A DNA stretch of 64,000 bases from the NCBI GenBank assembly GCA_948976265.1, contig CARFUA010000008.1, forward strand, positions 4,948 to 68,947, in the 5' to 3' direction. The first letter of the stretch is position 1. Each line of letters opens with the position of its first letter. Shown piece after piece: positions 51,252 through 60,804 of the stretch. Below the pieces are notes generated by a model that was not told where the DNA came from, made no database searches, and was given only the letters and a program-made list of their open reading frames with translations. Origin of the DNA: an uncultured Clostridia bacterium. GTDB taxonomy: Bacteria; Bacillota; Clostridia; TANB77; CAG-508. The translations under genes and the position numbers were made by a program.

Positions 51252-51779
51252 TTAATCTTCTTCTGGTACTGGTAATCCCAATTTCTTTAGTGGTATGTAT
51301 TCAAAATAATATTGACATCTTACACTTATGATATAATCTAACACATCTTTATACTGTGGCTTTTTAAACCAGTCACTTAGTAAATAAACATATTCTACTT
51401 CAATATTAGCTCTTGATAAAAGTTTTTGATACTGTTTCTTCTTAAAGTCACATGTTTGTAATTTCTCGTCAACTGAACCTGCAACTTGTTGAAACTTACA
51501 TTCTATAATAAATAAAGTATTATCAATTATGACATAAATACAATCATCTGGTAATAACTGTTTTGACAAAATTTCTTTCCAATCTATACCATATTCTTCT
51601 AAAAATTTATAAAATTGATGTTTCTTAAATACTCTCGCTACTAATTCATCCCTATAATATACCTTATCTTTTTCTACTTTATAACCTTTTTGTTTATTCA
51701 AAAAAGTTGCTAAATCTGTCTTTCCTTCAAATGCTAAACCTGTTAAGGTATTAGCTCCTCCTATTCCATCTTTTATCAT
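51252..51779 (-). CDS. PD-(D/E)XK restriction endonuclease
   Basis: 175 aa. Core LPDDCIYVIIDNTLFIIECKFQ gives Asp, then Glu-x-Lys on consecutive strands, the PD-(D/E)XK nuclease site near residues 78-95. The N-terminus IKDGIGGANTLTGLAFEGKTD is typical of type II enzymes paired with adenine methyltransferases. It overlaps the 51776-52556 methyltransferase gene by 4 bp (ATGA), strong evidence of a restriction-modification pair. It contains no CGG, so unlike its partner it needs no recoding. Specificity cannot be read from the sequence. Confidence 0.85.
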   Translation of the reverse strand: MIKDGIGGANTLTGLAFEGKTDLATFLNKQKGYKVEKDKVYYRDELVARVFKKHQFYKFLEEYGIDWKEILSKQLLPDDCIYVIIDNTLFIIECKFQQVAGSVDEKLQTCDFKKKQYQKLLSRANIEVEYVYLLSDWFKKPQYKDVLDYIISVRCQYYFEYIPLKKLGLPVPEED

Positions 51780-52556
51780 TTCATTTCCTCCTTTATTTCT
51801 TCATATCTTCTTATCGATAAATCCAAATACTCTTTTTCTCTTTCTATTCCAATATAATTTCTTCCTAACTTGTATGCTGCAATTCCTGTTGTTCCACTTC
51901 CACTAAAAGGATCTAAAACTATATCATTTTCATCTGTAGATGCTAATATTATTCTCTCTAATATTTCTAATGGCTTCTGTGTTGGATGTTTACCACATTT
52001 CTTTTCTGATGGTTTTGTTAAACTTGTCGTCCAAACATCTTTCATCTGCTTTCCATTATTCATTTCTTTCATCAATTCATAATTAAACTTATATTTACAT
52101 TTCTTTATATCTTTTCTTGCCCATAGTATTGTTTCTGTTGAATGTGTAAATGTTTTACAAGCTAAGTTAGGTGGCGGATTTGTTTTCTGCCAAGTTATAT
52201 TGTTTATTATCTTAAATCCTTCTTCTTCAAGTGCCATACCAATTGAATAAATATTGTGTAATGTTCCACTTATCCAAATTGTTCCATTATCCTTCAAAAT
52301 TCTATAACATTCCTTTATCCACTTTTTATTAAACTTATGTTTATATTTCAATGAATCCGATTCATCCCATTTGCCTTTATTTACAGATATCATTTTTCCA
52401 CCGACTACAGGTTATGCCATCATTTGATAAAAAATATGGTGGATCGGCAAATATTGTATCAATTGATTTATTCTCAAACTCTTTTAATACTTTAAATATA
52501 TCACCTTTTACTAATTTGAAATGTTCCTGATCATAATAGTATTTTCCTGTATACAT
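51776..52556 (-). CDS. Adenine-type DNA methyltransferase of the R-M set; +1 shift at CGG
   Basis: 259 aa after correction from the ATG at 52556 (GGAG seven bases upstream). The catalytic motif TIFADPPYFLSNDG precedes the break. The zero frame reads GITCSRWKNDICK and stops at CGG 52401-52403; skipping C gives GITCS-GGKMISVNKGKWDES, typical of beta-class methyltransferases. The SAM motif comes later, DIVLDPFSGSGTTGIAAYKLG, in the DPPY-before-FxGxG order. Together with the Dam-like gene (52569) and the nuclease it forms an M-M-R set like the DpnII system, but that specificity (GATC) is inference. Confidence 0.88.
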
Positions 52557-52568
52557 TACCACACTCCA

Positions 52569-53471
52569 TTATACATCATAATTGGTTACTAATATTTCTG
52601 ATATCTTTCCTCTTCCATTTGAATTTGCATTTATCATTCTACTTGCCTGTATTTCATCTATATGAAAACCTTGATATATGTTATCAAAAAAAGTATCCTC
52701 TTTGTTGATATTTTTAGGATTTGAATTACTTAGCATTAGCTTGGCGTTTCGTTCATTTAGATTTCGATAAAATACTGCCAACTCTTTTTGATTATCATCA
52801 TTAAAATCTTCTTTCGTATAAGATGTAAAGCCAGACGTTACATTTAATGGTCTGTATGGTGGATCAAAATACACAAATGTATTTTCTGTTACATATTCCA
52901 TACTTCTACTATAATCTCCATACTGAAATTGAACATTTTGAATTAATTTTGATAAATTTCTTAAATTTTCTTCATCACATATGGTAGGATTTTTATAACT
53001 TCCAACTGGAACATTAAATTTCCCAGCTTTATTTACTCGATATAATCCATTAAAGCAAGTCCTGTTTAAATATATGAATTGCGCAGCTCTTTGAACATTT
53101 TGCTCATTTTCTTTTACTGTGTAATTGTTATATTTATTCCTTATATTATAAAAATAGTCTTTCCTTTCTTCTTGTCCTAATTGTAAATATTCTGTTTCTA
53201 TTTGCTTTAAGTTTGTTATTAATTCTTCTACATTAATTTTAATAACCTGATAAGAATTGATTAAATCAATATTGATATCAAATGCATATGCTTCCTGCAC
53301 CTTATATTTTTGCAATATATCAATTAGCACCGCCCCACCACCAACAAATGGTTCTATGTATCTTTCTATTATTCCGTTTTTTAACTCATAGGGATAGAAA
53401 TTATTTAATTGTGGTATTAAACTTCCTTTTCCTCCCGCCCATTTTACAAATGGCCTTACTTTTTCTGACAT
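52569..53471 (-). CDS. Dam-family (D12 class) DNA adenine methyltransferase
   Basis: 300 aa. FVKWAGGKGSLIPQL at the N-terminus (SAM site), EPFVGGGAVLIDIL and the catalytic YFDPPYRPLNVTSGFTSY near residue 195. This is the Dam/DpnM family order (motif X-I-target-IV), usually modifying adenine in GATC. Intact in one frame with no CGG, so at least one methyltransferase of the set is independent of recoding. First gene of the R-M set. Confidence 0.92.
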   Translation of the reverse strand: MSEKVRPFVKWAGGKGSLIPQLNNFYPYELKNGIIERYIEPFVGGGAVLIDILQKYKVQEAYAFDINIDLINSYQVIKINVEELITNLKQIETEYLQLGQEERKDYFYNIRNKYNNYTVKENEQNVQRAAQFIYLNRTCFNGLYRVNKAGKFNVPVGSYKNPTICDEENLRNLSKLIQNVQFQYGDYSRSMEYVTENTFVYFDPPYRPLNVTSGFTSYTKEDFNDDNQKELAVFYRNLNERNAKLMLSNSNPKNINKEDTFFDNIYQGFHIDEIQASRMINANSNGRGKISEILVTNYDV

Positions 53472-53568
53472 TTTTGTACCTCTATTTATATTTTTTTAAT
53501 TGTATCATACTTTTTATAATTTTTCTATAACTTTAATAAAATCTTTCTATTTATTGTATTATTCCTAA

Positions 53569-55908
53569 TCATTCTATAATCTCATACCCAGCAATTCGAT
53601 ATCCTTTCAATCTTCTTTCATACATTTTTTCCAAAACCTTCATATTATCTAAATAATCATAAACAATCACTTTTTCTTTTTCCTCATGTTCCCTATGAAG
53701 CCTACCAACATATTGTATAATTCTGCCTTTCCACGAGACTGGCATCGTTAAGAATAAAGTATCCAATCTTTTATCATCAAAACCTTCGCCAATTGAACCA
53801 CTTGTGGCTAGTATAATTCTTGGTTTATTATTATCATCTGCGTCTTTTATAATCGTTTTAATTTGATTTATCTTCTTTTTTCCCATATTTCCTTTGTATA
53901 TCACAATTGGCACATCTAAATCTTGCAACAATTCTTTTAAAATCTGCAAATGTTCCACTCTTTCTGTTAAAACAATGGGAATTCTTCCTTCTAACACACA
54001 TCTTTTAATATCTTCTACAATCATACTATTTCGAAAAGGATGATGACACATATCATTTAAAATTTCAGCAATTTGCACTTTCTCTTTTTCCTCACTCGAA
54101 ATATATTGATAATTCGTTTTCCTAACAACCACAATATGTTCCATTTCTTTATTCTGCTTTAATTCCGATGGACTTACTCGAATTCGGATATCTCCACATT
54201 GCATATAAATAATTTTATGCCAACCATCTTTTCTTATTGGCGTGGCTGTCAAACCATAAACATGCTTACTTTTGACACTTTTAAGCACTTTTTCAAAACT
54301 AAAAGCAGCCACATGATGACACTCATCTACAATCACTAATCCATAAGATTTCACTATTTCTTCTAAATTATCTTTCTTAAATAACGTTTGAAAGCTTGCC
54401 ACATCTAATTTACCATTTAACTTATTTTTACTTGCTCCAATTTGTCCAATCTCTTTTTTATCGATATTCAGAAAATACGATAATCTATCTTTCCACTGCT
54501 CTAACAGACTATTTCGATTTACAATAATTAGCGTATTTGTTTTTAATTCAGAAATTACACTACTGGCTACTACTGTTTTTCCAAAACCAGTCGTTGCACA
54601 CAAAACTCCTGTGTCATATTTCAACAATTCTTGTTTTGCCTTCTCCTGTTTTTTATTTAAGTTTCCGCAAAACTTGTAATCCGTTTTTGTCCCTATTTCT
54701 CTCGTATCCTTTACAATTAATTTAACATTACTTTTCTCACATATTTCTACAATTTTGTCCATACACCCTCGTGGCAATATTAAAAATCTTTCATCTTCTT
54801 CAAAACAACTAATAATTCTCGGCGTTGTTTTATAAAAAATCGGCATCCTTAATTTTTGTAACTCGTAAAATTTCGGATTTGTAAAACTCGCTAATCTTTT
54901 CAAATATGTAATTTCATTAGGCAACAATTTTAACTTTTTGATATAAATTTGATTATCCAATATACATTCAACATTATTCTCAAAAACAATATCTTTTATA
55001 TTTTCTTTTTTCGGAATTTCATCATCTAATATTTCTTCCATAATTGGCTCATCGTAATCTTCTTTTTGGTATTTTTCTACAAAGTCATATACATCATTTG
55101 CTCCTAATCTCTTGATATTCAATAAAATATCCATTTGATTTTCGTCTGGTTCAAAATATCGATTCACAAAAACTGTTTTTCCTTCTTTTGCTAAATTTCC
55201 TTGAAATGGCAACGCAATTAAATTGCCAAATCCACCCTTTGGCATCGTATCTTGATTAGGAAATAATCGGTCATACGATTCCAAATCTAAATCCGCTTTT
55301 TCCATCGTTTTCGTCAATAATATATTTCCCATTTTTCGAGCAATTTTAGCAGGCAAACTTTCTTCAAAAAAAATCCAGCAATGTATTCCATTTCCAGAAC
55401 GCGACTTTTCGACATAAATTGGAACATTCAATTCTGTGCAAGTATTCCAAAAAGCAGTTACATCTTTCTCATAGGTCTTCTTATCAAAATCAATCGCTAA
55501 AAAGTTACACAAATCTCCTGGTAGCAGTGGATAAATTCCTATCGTTATGTCACCTTTTAAATGTTTTAAAATCACATCTTCTGTAATTGGCAATAATTCT
55601 CTAAATGGGCATTCATTACACTTTACTTTTGGCTTATCACATTTATAGTTATTAAATTCATTTTTGCAAACAGGCGAATAACCTGATTTTCCAGTTTTAT
55701 TGCTTGTCCATTTTTTGGCATATAAATCCGTTCTACCTTTAAAAATCTCCATAAAAATTTTTACTTTTTCTTCATTGGAAATATTTTGTTTCTCTTTTTC
55801 TTGATTATCCTCTACTTTTCCGTATATTTTTTCTTTTAACTCATTATTTTCTTGCTCTAATTTTTTCACTAACTGTATCAATTCTTGTTTGCTTAAATTC
55901 TCTATCAA
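53569..55908 (-). CDS. TOTE-type archaeo-eukaryotic primase fused to SF2 helicase
   Basis: 779 aa. An N-terminal coiled coil (about 5-50) and a Cys-rich segment (CKNEFNNYKCDKPKVKCNEC) precede an AEP primase domain (about 100-280) with NFLAIDFDKKTYEKD and VEKSRSGNGIHCWIFFEE. The SF2 helicase part has GVLCATTGFGKTVVAS (Walker A), LVIVDECHHVAAFS (DECH), and LATSGSIGEGFDDKRLD and QYVGRLHREHE as motifs V and VI. This primase-helicase fusion is a component of the predicted TOTE conflict systems; here it stands with an R-M set. Proposed role: defence or element maintenance (inference). Confidence 0.88.
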   Translation of the reverse strand: MIENLSKQELIQLVKKLEQENNELKEKIYGKVEDNQEKEKQNISNEEKVKIFMEIFKGRTDLYAKKWTSNKTGKSGYSPVCKNEFNNYKCDKPKVKCNECPFRELLPITEDVILKHLKGDITIGIYPLLPGDLCNFLAIDFDKKTYEKDVTAFWNTCTELNVPIYVEKSRSGNGIHCWIFFEESLPAKIARKMGNILLTKTMEKADLDLESYDRLFPNQDTMPKGGFGNLIALPFQGNLAKEGKTVFVNRYFEPDENQMDILLNIKRLGANDVYDFVEKYQKEDYDEPIMEEILDDEIPKKENIKDIVFENNVECILDNQIYIKKLKLLPNEITYLKRLASFTNPKFYELQKLRMPIFYKTTPRIISCFEEDERFLILPRGCMDKIVEICEKSNVKLIVKDTREIGTKTDYKFCGNLNKKQEKAKQELLKYDTGVLCATTGFGKTVVASSVISELKTNTLIIVNRNSLLEQWKDRLSYFLNIDKKEIGQIGASKNKLNGKLDVASFQTLFKKDNLEEIVKSYGLVIVDECHHVAAFSFEKVLKSVKSKHVYGLTATPIRKDGWHKIIYMQCGDIRIRVSPSELKQNKEMEHIVVVRKTNYQYISSEEKEKVQIAEILNDMCHHPFRNSMIVEDIKRCVLEGRIPIVLTERVEHLQILKELLQDLDVPIVIYKGNMGKKKINQIKTIIKDADDNNKPRIILATSGSIGEGFDDKRLDTLFLTMPVSWKGRIIQYVGRLHREHEEKEKVIVYDYLDNMKVLEKMYERRLKGYRIAGYEIIE

Positions 55909-55962
55909 TATAAACTCCTTTAAAATACATCATTTTTCTTTCTCTCTATATATTCATCATCC

Positions 55963-57262
55963 TCAAATCAAAAATGTCGCATACAACGGCACCGACTTTA
56001 TATTATTCTCAAACCCAAAGTTCTTTGTTGAAATTCTAATCCCATATTTAGGTTTATTTTCTCTCATATATATTTTTAAACTAGTTGATTTTACATTACT
56101 TCCACTTTTTACCTCCACTGGTATAATTCCATCCTCATTATATAGGATAAAATCCACTTCAGCATTTCTTCCATATGTCCAATAATATAAGGATGTATCT
56201 TTCGATATAAACTCCTGTGCAATATAATTTTCCGTAATTGCCCCTTTAAATGCAAACGGTCTTTCTAACATAATATCTGGATATTTGATTTCTGAAATGG
56301 ATGTTAATAATCCTACATCACTTAAATACAATTTAAACATATTCTCATCTATATAAACTTTTAGCGGTATTTCAGGCTTTTTTATTTTATAGCTTGCTAA
56401 GACCATTCCACTTGATACTAGCCATTCAATCGGTGTTTCATATTTCCTTTTTCTCCCTTCTTCATCGATTAAATGATAGCGAAATGTTTTCTTATCTTTT
56501 GCCAATTGACTTGGTATATTTTTATATACTTTTTCAATCTTTACAGACTCAATATTGCTTTTTACATATTTCTTCATATCTGCAATATACATTTCAATAA
56601 TATTGGATGTTATCTGCGAATCATATTTTAAGATATCCATATCATTTTCTATAAAATTATTGACTGACTCTGGCATCCCTCCCACGCATAAATATTGCTT
56701 ATACAAGGTAAGTGCTTGCTCATGTGCAAAAGAAGGCATTGCCTCCATATTAGAATAACACTCTTTTATTTTCTCTAATAACATTTCTTTCCCTGTTGCC
56801 ATTAAAAACTCTTCAAAATTCATTGGATACATATATTCCATTCTTATTTTTCCAACCGGAAATGAACTATTAAATCGATTTATTTTTACTCCCAACAAAC
56901 TACCAGCACATACAATTTTATATGGTCTTACCGATTCATTAAAATACTTAAGCGAAACAATAAAATTTTCACTTACCTGAACTTCATCAAAAAATAATAA
57001 CGTTTTGTCTAAATCTATCTTTTTACCAATATACAATTCAAGTTCTTCCAATATTTTTTCTTCATCAATCGTTTTTTCAAATATATCCCTTATTTCTTTG
57101 TCTTTTTCCAAATTAAAATATAGATAATCTTCAAAATTTTCTCTTCCAAACTTATCAATTGTATAAGTTTTACCAATTTGTCTTACTCCGAATTACCATT
57201 AATGGCTTTTGCATTCCAGATTCTTTCCAATCTAATAATTTCTTTTCAAATAATCGAATCAT
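55963..57262 (-). CDS. AAA ATPase with DUF4143; +1 shift at CGG inside Walker A
   Basis: 432 aa after correction from the ATG at 57262. The zero frame reads KPLMVIRSKTNW and stops at CGG 57188-57190; skipping C gives KPLMVI-GVRQIGKTYTIDKFG, the family Walker A (G.RQ.GKT). Later come KTLLFFDEVQVSENF (Walker B), FEEFLMATGKEMLLE and the C-terminal DUF4143 nuclease-like part with DFILYNEDGIIPVEVKSG. Proteins of this family are common and of unclear role; the C-terminus resembles a PD-(D/E)XK fold. The ribosome must shift before the P-loop, so no active ATPase is made otherwise. Three phased repeats lie upstream (57322-57396). Confidence 0.87.
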
Positions 57263-57321
57263 TACAATTTTCCCCCTATTTATTCTATTATTATCATAAA
57301 ATAAAAAAATAGTCAATATTT

Positions 57322-57396
57322 TTGCCACTTTTTGTATTACTTTTTAATTCATTTTTGCCACTTTTTGCATGTGTTTTTTTAATATATTTGCCACTT
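57322..57396. repeat. Three TTGCCACTT direct repeats at exact 33-bp spacing
   Basis: TTGCCACTT begins at 57322, 57355 and 57388, each preceded by T-rich sequence; the first two extend to TTGCCACTTTTTG. The 33-bp period is about three helical turns. They lie 60-135 bp upstream of the ATPase start, consistent with an operator array or iterons. Otherwise the 57263-57701 gap is AT-rich without a gene. Confidence 0.7.
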
Positions 57397-57475
57397 AAGT
57401 AAAAAGAAACTTGTAATTTTTTCTTGAAAAACTATTGACAATTAATCGTTAGTCTTTTGATTAGTTTTATTCGTT

Positions 57476-57493
57476 CCACATTCAATTTTGTGG
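57476..57493. repeat. Short hairpin repeat, copy B
   Basis: CCACATTCAATTTTGTGG; see copy A at 50401-50418. The two copies bracket the methyltransferase-nuclease-TOTE-ATPase block. Confidence 0.55.
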
Positions 57494-57701
57494 CTTTTAA
57501 AATTGTTTTTAGTATTAATTTTAGGTCAAAAAAATAAAGCTTTAAATTTTACTTTTAAAGTTTATAAATGCTTAATTATAATCCTATATACTTTTTTCTT
57601 AACATAGCAAAAAGCAAATACTTCACTAGAGTCTTAATAGCTACTCTTCTATAAAATATTTGCTTTTGCTAACAAGTTAATTTAGTCATTATCAATAATA
57701 A

Positions 57702-58022
57702 TCAATGATAGTAGTTCTTTGGGCCTCCAAGTACTTTGAATGAGACGTAAATCACATCATTTTTTAACTCTGACAAATCGGTATAACATCCAATTTCAAA
57801 ATTGTCATTTTTTAAAGCAATTTCTATTGCGTTACTAACTTCTACATGACGCCAACTGGGTGTTTCTCTGCCTAATCCATCCATTTTTAGATAAGCAATT
57901 TTAAATCCCTTTTCTATAAAACCTCTAGTCAATTTTGCTACATTAGAATTATTTTCTTTCGGATACCTTTCTTCAATCTCCTTCTTTGACAGAATTTTTA
58001 TTGTCCGATTTCTCCAACTCAT
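57702..58022 (-). CDS. 106-aa unknown element protein with in-frame CGG at codon 6
   Basis: Start at 58022 with AAGGAGG seven bases upstream. Sequence begins MSWRNRTIKILSKKEIEERY; DGLGRETPSWRHVEVSNAIE and VIYVSFKVLGGPKNYYH follow. Codon 6 is CGG (58005-58007). Reading through as Arg keeps the frame; +1 would give MSWRNGQ and a stop. An apparent exception to the CGG rule, or a gene held off by it. No family recognised. First gene inside the element next to the spoIIID 5' half. Confidence 0.55.
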   Translation of the reverse strand: MSWRNRTIKILSKKEIEERYPKENNSNVAKLTRGFIEKGFKIAYLKMDGLGRETPSWRHVEVSNAIEIALKNDNFEIGCYTDLSELKNDVIYVSFKVLGGPKNYYH

Positions 58023-58149
58023 TGATTTTACCTCCTTAACAAATTTTTGTTTTATTGTTAATAATAATTCTGATAACTTTCAGATATAACATTTATACCA
58101 TATAATTATATATAAGTAAAGTGTTTTCATATTATTTGCTAAACTTATA

Positions 58150-58428
58150 CTATTTAATTGTAATTTCAAACCTCACAACCGGATTTCTCTCCGCCAAAAA
58201 AACCTTCCTAATCTCAATACTTTCCGGCAATATTCTCCTTTCTTTCCAACCGTTCTTTTGTGTTACTTCCATATGTACCGTACTCTTACTCACTCCAAAC
58301 TTCTTCGCTGCTCCGCGAACTGTATCTTTTGTATCAATAATATATTGAGCAAGTTTAATTGCTCTTTCTTCTATTGTTTTTTTACCATTTCCTGGCAAAC
58401 CTTGTGAAACTGAAACAATATTTTTCAT
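58150..58428 (-). pseudogene. spoIIID: 5' half of spoIIID fused to an element-encoded tail
   Basis: Residues from MKNIVSVSQGLPGNGKK onward lead into TIEERAIKLAQYIIDTKDTV and GAAKKFGVSKSTVH, the N-terminal helices and the first part of the SpoIIID helix-turn-helix. After the core (58272-58280) the frame continues into element DNA as MEVTQKNGWKERRILPESIE and ends at 58150, replacing the genuine C-terminal half found at 44240-44394. The integrated form should be unable to bind DNA normally. A 16-residue N-terminal extension relative to classic SpoIIID leaves the exact start uncertain (weak GGGGG upstream of 58428). Confidence 0.88.
58272..58280 (-). other. Attachment core, spoIIID 5' side
   Basis: CGGTACATA on the minus strand, identical to 44386-44394; flanks differ immediately on both sides (ATATGG against AAAGAT after GTAC). 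The codon phase is the same as in the other copy. Confidence 0.85.
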
Positions 58429-58526
58429 AAAGAAAACCCCCAAACAAATACATTTGTTTCATTGTATTCGTTGGGAGAATCAGTTAGAACTTTTTTATCT
58501 ATTGTTCTATATTTTACTTTCTAAAC

Positions 58527-59532
58527 TTAACTCCATTCTTTTTTATTTTCAAAGAATTCTTCTCTTACACAATCCATTGAAAATTTATTCGTTGTAATAA
58601 TCGTCGCTTCTTTTGCTCTATCCGTTTCCTTTGTCTTTCCCGCATTTGATAACCAATTATGAGACCCTATACACATATATCTTCCATCAATCATTAAAAT
58701 TTTAGCATGCGTTGGCGGTTTATAAATAAAATTCTCTTTTCCTATCAGCTCATACATTTTCTCCGCAATATTTTGTATTTCTTCTTGTGTTGCAAAACCT
58801 AACGAATTTGACCTTTTTAATTCCTCCGCTAACATCATTACATCTGAAACAATTTGTTTTCCCTTTCTATATCCAAACACAATTTTAATCTTACCATCTT
58901 TTTCTATAAATTCTCTCATATCTGCTAAAAACTCATCATTTATAACATTCTTCCTGAGCCATGGCGACATCATATAAATTTCCTTTTGCGCATTTTTTAT
59001 AACATACCTTAAAAACTCATGATGTTGCTTTGCATCTATCATCACCCCATTGGGGATATTTTGCTTTATGTATAATCCAATACAATCATTCTGCAATTTT
59101 AATTCTGGCTGAAGAATTCTCAATATCTTTTCATCCAAATACTTAGAACTCTCAACATTTTCCATTCCAAATAAACTATACACCATTCCATTTTTTTGAA
59201 TATATTTTATCAATTTAGTCATATAATTTTGTGTCTGCATTGCTACACTTAGATTTCCTACATAAATAAACTGCTTTTTCGCTCTTGTAACCGCTACATT
59301 CAACATATTACATTTCTGTCCTATAAAATCCACCGACCACCTTTTTTCCATAGAATCTACCACAGAAGAAAACAAAATATAATCTTTTTCTTGTCCTTGA
59401 AAAGCATGAACTGTTCCAACTTTTATATTCGTTAGCCTTTCTTGTGCTAATCGATTCTCAATTTCTATTCTTTGTTCCTTAAATGGCGTAATAATCGCAA
59501 TTGACGGCTCCTCTTGCGTTTGCCTTTTAATA
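58527..59532 (-). pseudogene. C-terminal part of SF1 helicase with PLD nuclease domain
   Basis: Continues the 59533-60804 reading frame after a +1 change: RQTQEEPSIAIITPFKEQR, then VGTVHAFQGQEKDYILFSS (motif V) and NVAVTRAKKQFIYVG (motif VI) complete the SF1 helicase. A phospholipase-D-type domain follows (about the last 200 residues), with HAKILMIDGRYMCIGSHNWL giving the H-x-K-x4-D motif. On its own an ATG exists only from 59375. It lies outside the element, upstream of spoIIID. Confidence 0.8.
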
Positions 59533-60804
59533 TTACTTTATCGCTTCAATACACGCTTCCACTTCTACTTCATTACTATTTTCTTCCCTTTTTCCTCTAA
59601 TATCAAATGCTATCATATTATTTCCAAACGGTTTGGATTGATTATTGGATAAGTGCATCTTTAATTTATTGCCATGTACATTTGCATTGGAAAACTGAAT
59701 TATATTTTTCTCACATCGATAATGGTCATTTAAAATAATATTGTCTCCTTGAATAAAAATACTTGTATTTTTATTTGCTAGCGCTTGTATGCTATTATTT
59801 TCAATTTTTATGTACTCAAATTTCTCACCAATCCTTTCTTGATTTGCAGCAAAATTTTTATTCACGGCATGATAAATCGGCTCAATTTGATTCACATCTC
59901 CCACAATCAATGCCTTCTTTACTCTATAAAGGGCAGATACCAAATTATGTGGCAATATTTGCCCAGCTTCATCAATTAAAGCTAAATCTATATACTCTGG
60001 AATCAAATGAAAACATTTTTTACAAAAAGAATCCAGCGTTGTCGTTACAACTGGAAAACACAAAAACAATGTATTCCATAAAGCTCTTATTCCTTCTTGT
60101 TTTTTACGATTATAAACTTCTGCCGAATCATAAAATTTTTGACAAATATAGAAAGAATTTTCATCCCCTGTTAAAAACAATCTTAAATTCTGCACAATTT
60201 CTCTCGCATTTTTTATAATATAAGCCTCATTCAATTTTAAAGCCAAAGCAAATAATTCTTGATTCAACTTATTAAAACTACTTTTCCCATAAATTTCTAA
60301 CATACTCGTATAATCCCAATACGTTGTTTCTTCATTTAATTGATTAAACTTTTCAATCCATTCCATTTCCTTCAAAGATTCTTCTAACTTTACAGCCTCT
60401 TGCCTTAAACCATTATATTTTTCAACAATCCTTCCACACACACCATCGCTTTCATCTTTTTGTTTTTCCAAATCACTTCTATCTTTTAAATATTGATCTA
60501 TTTTCTTTTTTTCTATCTCATTGGCAACTGTTATTTCATTCATTTGCCCCTCAAAATTAATTTTCTTATTTTTCCTATATTCTCTAAAATTCAAAAGTTT
60601 TGTCAATATATTTCTACTAATTTTTCGAAAATACTCTTCTTGCTTCTTTAATGCATCAAGCTTATTTCTTCCTTTCACAATTGTCTGTTGACAATTTTCT
60701 ATTTCTTCCTCTTTCTTCTCAATCCCTTTCTGAAGCACTCTTAGTTTTTCTTCTTCTTTCACCTTTTGCTGAATTAAATTCTTGCTTTCTCTTTTATTCT
60801 CCAT
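59533..60804 (-). pseudogene. Middle part of SF1 helicase
   Basis: 423 aa. A coiled coil (about 1-150) is followed by helicase motif II in LALIDEAGQILPHNLVSAL, motif III LIVGDVNQIEP and motif IV LNDHYRCEKNIIQFSN. It lacks motif I (upstream ORF) and motifs V-VI (downstream ORF). The ATG at 60804 overlaps the previous stop (TAATG). The frame ends EACIEAIK-stop; removing one T after AAG continues as NIKRQTQEEPS. This junction has no CGG, so it is unlike the other frameshifts here. Confidence 0.78.

Larger units (their letters stand above)
44386..58280. mobile_element. 13.9-kb skin-like element inserted in spoIIID
   Basis: The two core copies are 13,886 bp apart and each lies between one half of spoIIID and element DNA. 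The codon phase of GTA CAT is the same in both, so precise recombination restores the gene. Contents in minus-strand order: a 106-aa unknown protein, a DUF4143-type ATPase, a TOTE-type primase-helicase, three DNA methyltransferases with a PD-(D/E)XK nuclease, small proteins, an AlbA/Schlafen-type regulator and the serine recombinase; a decayed nadE lies on the plus strand. No phage structural or conjugation genes are present. Element genes follow the same CGG pattern as host genes, which suggests long residence in this lineage. Confidence 0.88.

Noticed and set aside
57322..57396. CRISPR-like array
   Set aside because: Repeat units are only 9-13 bp, three copies, with T-rich intervals and no cas genes nearby.
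59525..59540. Second helicase junction as another CGG shift
   Set aside because: No CGG is present; the zero frame ends AAG TAA.
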